Source of the DNA: Sva-25 sp037385685
GTDB taxonomy: Bacteria; Pseudomonadota; Gammaproteobacteria; Chromatiales; Chromatiaceae
Assembly (NCBI GenBank): GCA_037385685.1
Contig: JARRMW010000004.1
Location: forward strand, 155,572-219,571
Reading direction: 5' to 3'
Length of the DNA: 64,000 bases
Numbering within the stretch: the stretch's first letter is position 1; each line of letters begins with the position of its first letter. A program made the translations under genes and the position numbers. Below the pieces are notes generated by a model. The model did no database searches and was not told the origin of the DNA. It worked only from the letters and a program-made list of their open reading frames with translations. This document shows, one piece after another, positions 61,391 through 64,000 of this stretch.

Positions 61391-62752
61391 TCAGCTGATG
61401 ACCTCGATTGCATCCATCAGCCGCTTGACAGGAATGATCTCGACATCTGCAATTGCCTGTTTCGGCCTGTTTGCCCAGGGAACAATGATACGTCTGAATC
61501 CGTGTTTCGCAGCTTCCTGTATGCGCTCCTGCCCATTCGTAACCGGGCGGATTTCGCCTGATAGCCCGACTTCCCCGAATGCAGCCATTTCGCCGGGCAG
61601 CGGCTTGTCTCGCAAGCTGGAAATCACCGACAACAGAACCGGCAGATCAGCAGCTGTTTCAGTTATGCGTACGCCGCCTACGACATTGACATAAACATCC
61701 TGATCGTACATGGCGATACCCGCGTGCCGATGCAGAACAGCCAGCAACATCGACAGGCGATTCTGCTCAAGGCCGAGTGTCACGCGGCGTGGGTTGGCCA
61801 GTGGACTAGAGTCGACAAGTGCCTGCGCCTCGACAAGCAGAGGCCTGCTCCCTTCGCGTGTTACGAGAATGGCACTGCCGCTGACGGCTTCCTGGTGACG
61901 CGACAAAAAGATAGCAGAGGGATTGGAAACAGCTTTCAAGCCCTTGTCTGTCATGGCGAAGAGACCCAGTTCGTTCACCGCACCAAAGCGGTTTTTCATC
62001 GCACGGATCAGACGGAACTGGCTGCCGGCCTCACCCTCGAAGTAAAGAACCGTATCAACCATATGCTCGAGTACGCGTGGACCGGCGAGACTGCCTTCCT
62101 TCGTGACATGACCGACGAGAATGACAGCGATGCCTGTCTGCTTGGCGAAACGGACGAGCTGTGCTGTGCTTTCACGCACCTGGGCCACCGCTCCCGGTGC
62201 TGATTGCAACGTCTCGGTGAACATGGTCTGGATGGAATCGACAACCATGACTTTGGGGTTGTCGCTGGCGGCAAGTGCCAGAATTCGCTCGACGGATGTT
62301 TCGGTCAGTAGCCGCAATCTGTCGGAATCGAGCTCGAGTCGGGCAGCACGCAGACTGATCTGGTCAGCAGATTCTTCACCGCTGACATAGAGGGTCCGAA
62401 CTTGCCGGGAGAGGATTGAGAGTGTCTGTGTCAGCAGTGTTGATTTGCCGATGCCGGGGTCGCCGCCGATCAGAACAACCGATCCTTCGACGAACCCTCC
62501 ACCGAGCACGCGATCCAGTTCCCCGATCCCGGTCAGCAAACGCGGCTCCTGTCGTGCCGTGACCTCTGTCAGGTTACGGATTACGTTCGTGGTTGTCTCA
62601 CCCGCGTAACCGGCCTGGCGCTTTGGCTGCGGACTGACAGCCGTCTCCTCGAGCGAGTTCCAGGCCTCGCACTCGGCGCACTGTCCCGACCATTTCGGAA
62701 AGATTGCGCCGCAGTCGCGACACTGGTACCGGGTTTTGAAGGCTTTTGCCAT
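61391..62752 (-). CDS. radA: DNA repair protein RadA (Sms)
   Basis: I start at ATG 62752 (MAKAFKTRYQCRDCGAIFP, 453 residues). The N-terminal zinc finger is CRDCG...CAECEAW. The RecA-like ATPase has Walker A GGDPGIGKSTLLTQ near 97 and Walker B VMVVDSIQTMF near 180, with the RadA signature KNRFGAVNELGLFAM near 255. A Lon-type substrate fold ends the protein (FGEVGLSGEIRPV). It remodels branched DNA in recombination. It lies 8 bases after alr. Confidence 0.97.
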   Translation of the reverse strand: MAKAFKTRYQCRDCGAIFPKWSGQCAECEAWNSLEETAVSPQPKRQAGYAGETTTNVIRNLTEVTARQEPRLLTGIGELDRVLGGGFVEGSVVLIGGDPGIGKSTLLTQTLSILSRQVRTLYVSGEESADQISLRAARLELDSDRLRLLTETSVERILALAASDNPKVMVVDSIQTMFTETLQSAPGAVAQVRESTAQLVRFAKQTGIAVILVGHVTKEGSLAGPRVLEHMVDTVLYFEGEAGSQFRLIRAMKNRFGAVNELGLFAMTDKGLKAVSNPSAIFLSRHQEAVSGSAILVTREGSRPLLVEAQALVDSSPLANPRRVTLGLEQNRLSMLLAVLHRHAGIAMYDQDVYVNVVGGVRITETAADLPVLLSVISSLRDKPLPGEMAAFGEVGLSGEIRPVTNGQERIQEAAKHGFRRIIVPWANRPKQAIADVEIIPVKRLMDAIEVIS

Positions 62753-62760
62753 GCCTGACA

Positions 62761-63834
62761 TCACTCCTCGTAGCGATACTTGACGCGGCCTGTGAGCCGG
62801 CAAAACAGTTCGTAGGTGATTGTTCCGGCTGCATTCGCGACCTCCTCGGCGGGCAGTCCTTCACCCCAGAGTACGACCGGGTCACCAACGCGCGGATTCT
62901 CGATACCCCGCAGGTCGATCGTGATCATGTCCATGGAAACGCGTCCTGCAAGCTCGGCACGCTGGCCGTTGACCAGAACCGGCGTCCCGTTTGGGGCATG
63001 GCGAGGATAGCCGTCGCCATAACCGATAGCTGCAACGCCGACTGGCATGTCCTCCGGACAGGTAAAGGTACTGCCATAGCCGATCGTGTCACCCTCATGC
63101 AACTGGCGGACAGCGATCAGTCTCGTCCGCAAGGTCATCACTGGCTTCAGCCCCTCCTCGCTCGCCATGCTGTCGGGAAACGGCGAAGTCCCGTACAGCA
63201 TGATGCCGGGACGAACCCAGCCTTTTCTGGACTCCGGCCAGCCGAGAATGCCGGCTGAATTGGCCATGCTGACTTCAAGATTCGGATCGATGAAGGGTGT
63301 AAAGTTTTCGAGCTGCCAAGTCGTATAGTCACTCTTCCTGTCGTCGGCATTCGCGAAATGCGTCATGATGCCGACGAGTGTGACATCATCCATCTGATCG
63401 ATCTGACTGATGACACTCTTTGCGTCGTCTGTCTGAATACCGATGCGATGCATGCCGGTATCGATCTTGACCCAGACGCGCAGCGGCAACTGACCATCCG
63501 GCAGTTGCTCGAGCAGGTGCAACTGGGAACGGTCATGAATCACCAGGTCAAGCTCGCTGTCACGACAGAGAATCAGCTCTGGCAAGCTGTTAAAACCCTC
63601 CAGAACCATGATGCGCCCGTCAAAACCCGCATTGCGCATTTGCAGCGCTTCCTCGACACGCGCAACGGCAAGGGCATCCGCATCCGAGAGAACACGTGCA
63701 ACCTGCATCAGGCCGTGTCCATAGCCGTTGGCCTTGATTGCAGCAATGACCCTGCAACCGGTGGCCACTTCCCTGACACGGTTCAGGTTATGGCGTAAAG
63801 CCGCAAGGTCGATGCGAGCGACGGGCGTTGTCAT
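62761..63834 (-). CDS. alr: Alanine racemase
   Basis: This 357-residue PLP enzyme makes D-alanine for the cell wall. The PLP lysine is in AAIKANGYGHGLMQVA near 34. MVLEGF and WVKIDTGMHRIG follow, and ANSAGILGW and RPGIMLYGTSPF come near 190-215. The catalytic tyrosine region is VGVAAIGYGDGYPRHAPNG near 250. AGRVSMDMITID is intact. The dnaB-alr-radA order is common in gammaproteobacteria. Confidence 0.96.
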   Translation of the reverse strand: MTTPVARIDLAALRHNLNRVREVATGCRVIAAIKANGYGHGLMQVARVLSDADALAVARVEEALQMRNAGFDGRIMVLEGFNSLPELILCRDSELDLVIHDRSQLHLLEQLPDGQLPLRVWVKIDTGMHRIGIQTDDAKSVISQIDQMDDVTLVGIMTHFANADDRKSDYTTWQLENFTPFIDPNLEVSMANSAGILGWPESRKGWVRPGIMLYGTSPFPDSMASEEGLKPVMTLRTRLIAVRQLHEGDTIGYGSTFTCPEDMPVGVAAIGYGDGYPRHAPNGTPVLVNGQRAELAGRVSMDMITIDLRGIENPRVGDPVVLWGEGLPAEEVANAAGTITYELFCRLTGRVKYRYEE

Positions 63835-63885
63835 GACGCTTCAGGGAATGACTTCAGGCAGGATGGAGCAGCCGTCCTTTGAGGA

Positions 63886-64000
63886 TCAGTAGCCATCCTC
63901 ACCGTAATTGCCGCCATAGCCCATCGGGGCATAATTCTCGAATTTGGTGTACTGACCCAGGAACGTCAAGTTCACAGTCCCAATCGGACCGTTACGCTGC
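63886..64000 (-). CDS. dnaB: Replicative DNA helicase DnaB, C-terminal end only
   Basis: The last 37 codons and the TGA at 63886-63888 are in the window. The peptide QRNGPIGTVNLTFLGQYTKF and its continuation NYAPMGY is the typical DnaB tail. The rest of the gene lies past the right edge. It is followed by alr, as is common. Confidence 0.85.
   Translation of the reverse strand, partial: QRNGPIGTVNLTFLGQYTKFENYAPMGYGGNYGEDGY

Noticed and set aside
1..64000. CRISPR arrays, insertion sequences, prophage, tRNA or rRNA genes
   Set aside because: I looked for direct-repeat arrays, transposase motifs, phage structural genes and tRNA-like cloverleaf sequences and saw none; a tool-based scan could still find a degraded example.

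Overview
The window looks like chromosome of an autotrophic gammaproteobacterium, most likely a sulfur-oxidising chemolithoautotroph. The evidence is a tkt-gap-pgk-pyk-fba Calvin-cycle/glycolysis cluster, a DabA/DabB-type inorganic-carbon uptake operon with a PII-like protein, an octaheme hydroxylamine-oxidoreductase-like cytochrome under a Crp/Fnr-type regulator, and typical gammaproteobacterial housekeeping genes (ptsP-rppH, ispDF-ftsB-eno-kdsA-pyrG, panBC, pepN, radA-alr, dnaB). The species cannot be named from the sequence. I see no rRNA, tRNA, insertion sequence, prophage or CRISPR array.

Layout. 1-2.4 kb: two phosphate transporters of different families (PiT, then an Na/Pi symporter cut by the window edge). 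2.7-11.2 kb: an accessory nitrogen-oxide/redox block. It holds a SUMF1-domain protein, a NorD/CbbO-like VWA protein, a MOSC protein and a small conserved protein in one operon. It also holds an ankyrin lipoprotein, an HNH protein, an unlisted 48-residue membrane peptide behind a sigma-54-type promoter, a TPR protein, the octaheme cytochrome and its likely Crp/Fnr regulator. FNR-type boxes lie in front of both the SUMF1 operon and the cytochrome gene. 11.4-18.4 kb: tkt-gap-pgk-pyk-fba, with fba frameshifted. 19.3-23.8 kb: metK behind a SAM-II-like riboswitch plus terminator, ahcY behind an SAH riboswitch, metF, and an rsmE gene that lacks its SAM-binding loop. 23.8-32.2 kb: Nudix protein, ptsP-rppH, a HAD phosphatase with a FecCD/BtuC-type ABC importer, and pgm. 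32.2-49.9 kb: mostly minus-strand housekeeping genes. 50-55.2 kb: an ABC exporter, a PHP phosphoesterase, a conserved hypothetical, yciB, yciI and a parvulin. 55.4-61.3 kb: the carbon-uptake operon dabB - NuoM-like half subunit - dabA - PII-like. 61.4-64 kb: radA, alr and the 3' end of dnaB.

How the parts fit. The carbon-uptake operon would supply bicarbonate/CO2, and the tkt-gap-pgk cluster would regenerate and process Calvin-cycle intermediates. The methyl cycle (MetK, AhcY, MetF) appears to be set by two riboswitches reading the two sides of the SAM/SAH ratio. The 2.7-11 kb block is best read as a small regulon of one Crp/Fnr protein for nitrogen-oxide or hydroxylamine chemistry.

Caution. 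Three normally intact housekeeping genes (fba, rsmE, pepN) carry short deletions compared with their families. This points either to assembly errors or to real genome decay. It should be settled before metabolic conclusions are drawn.
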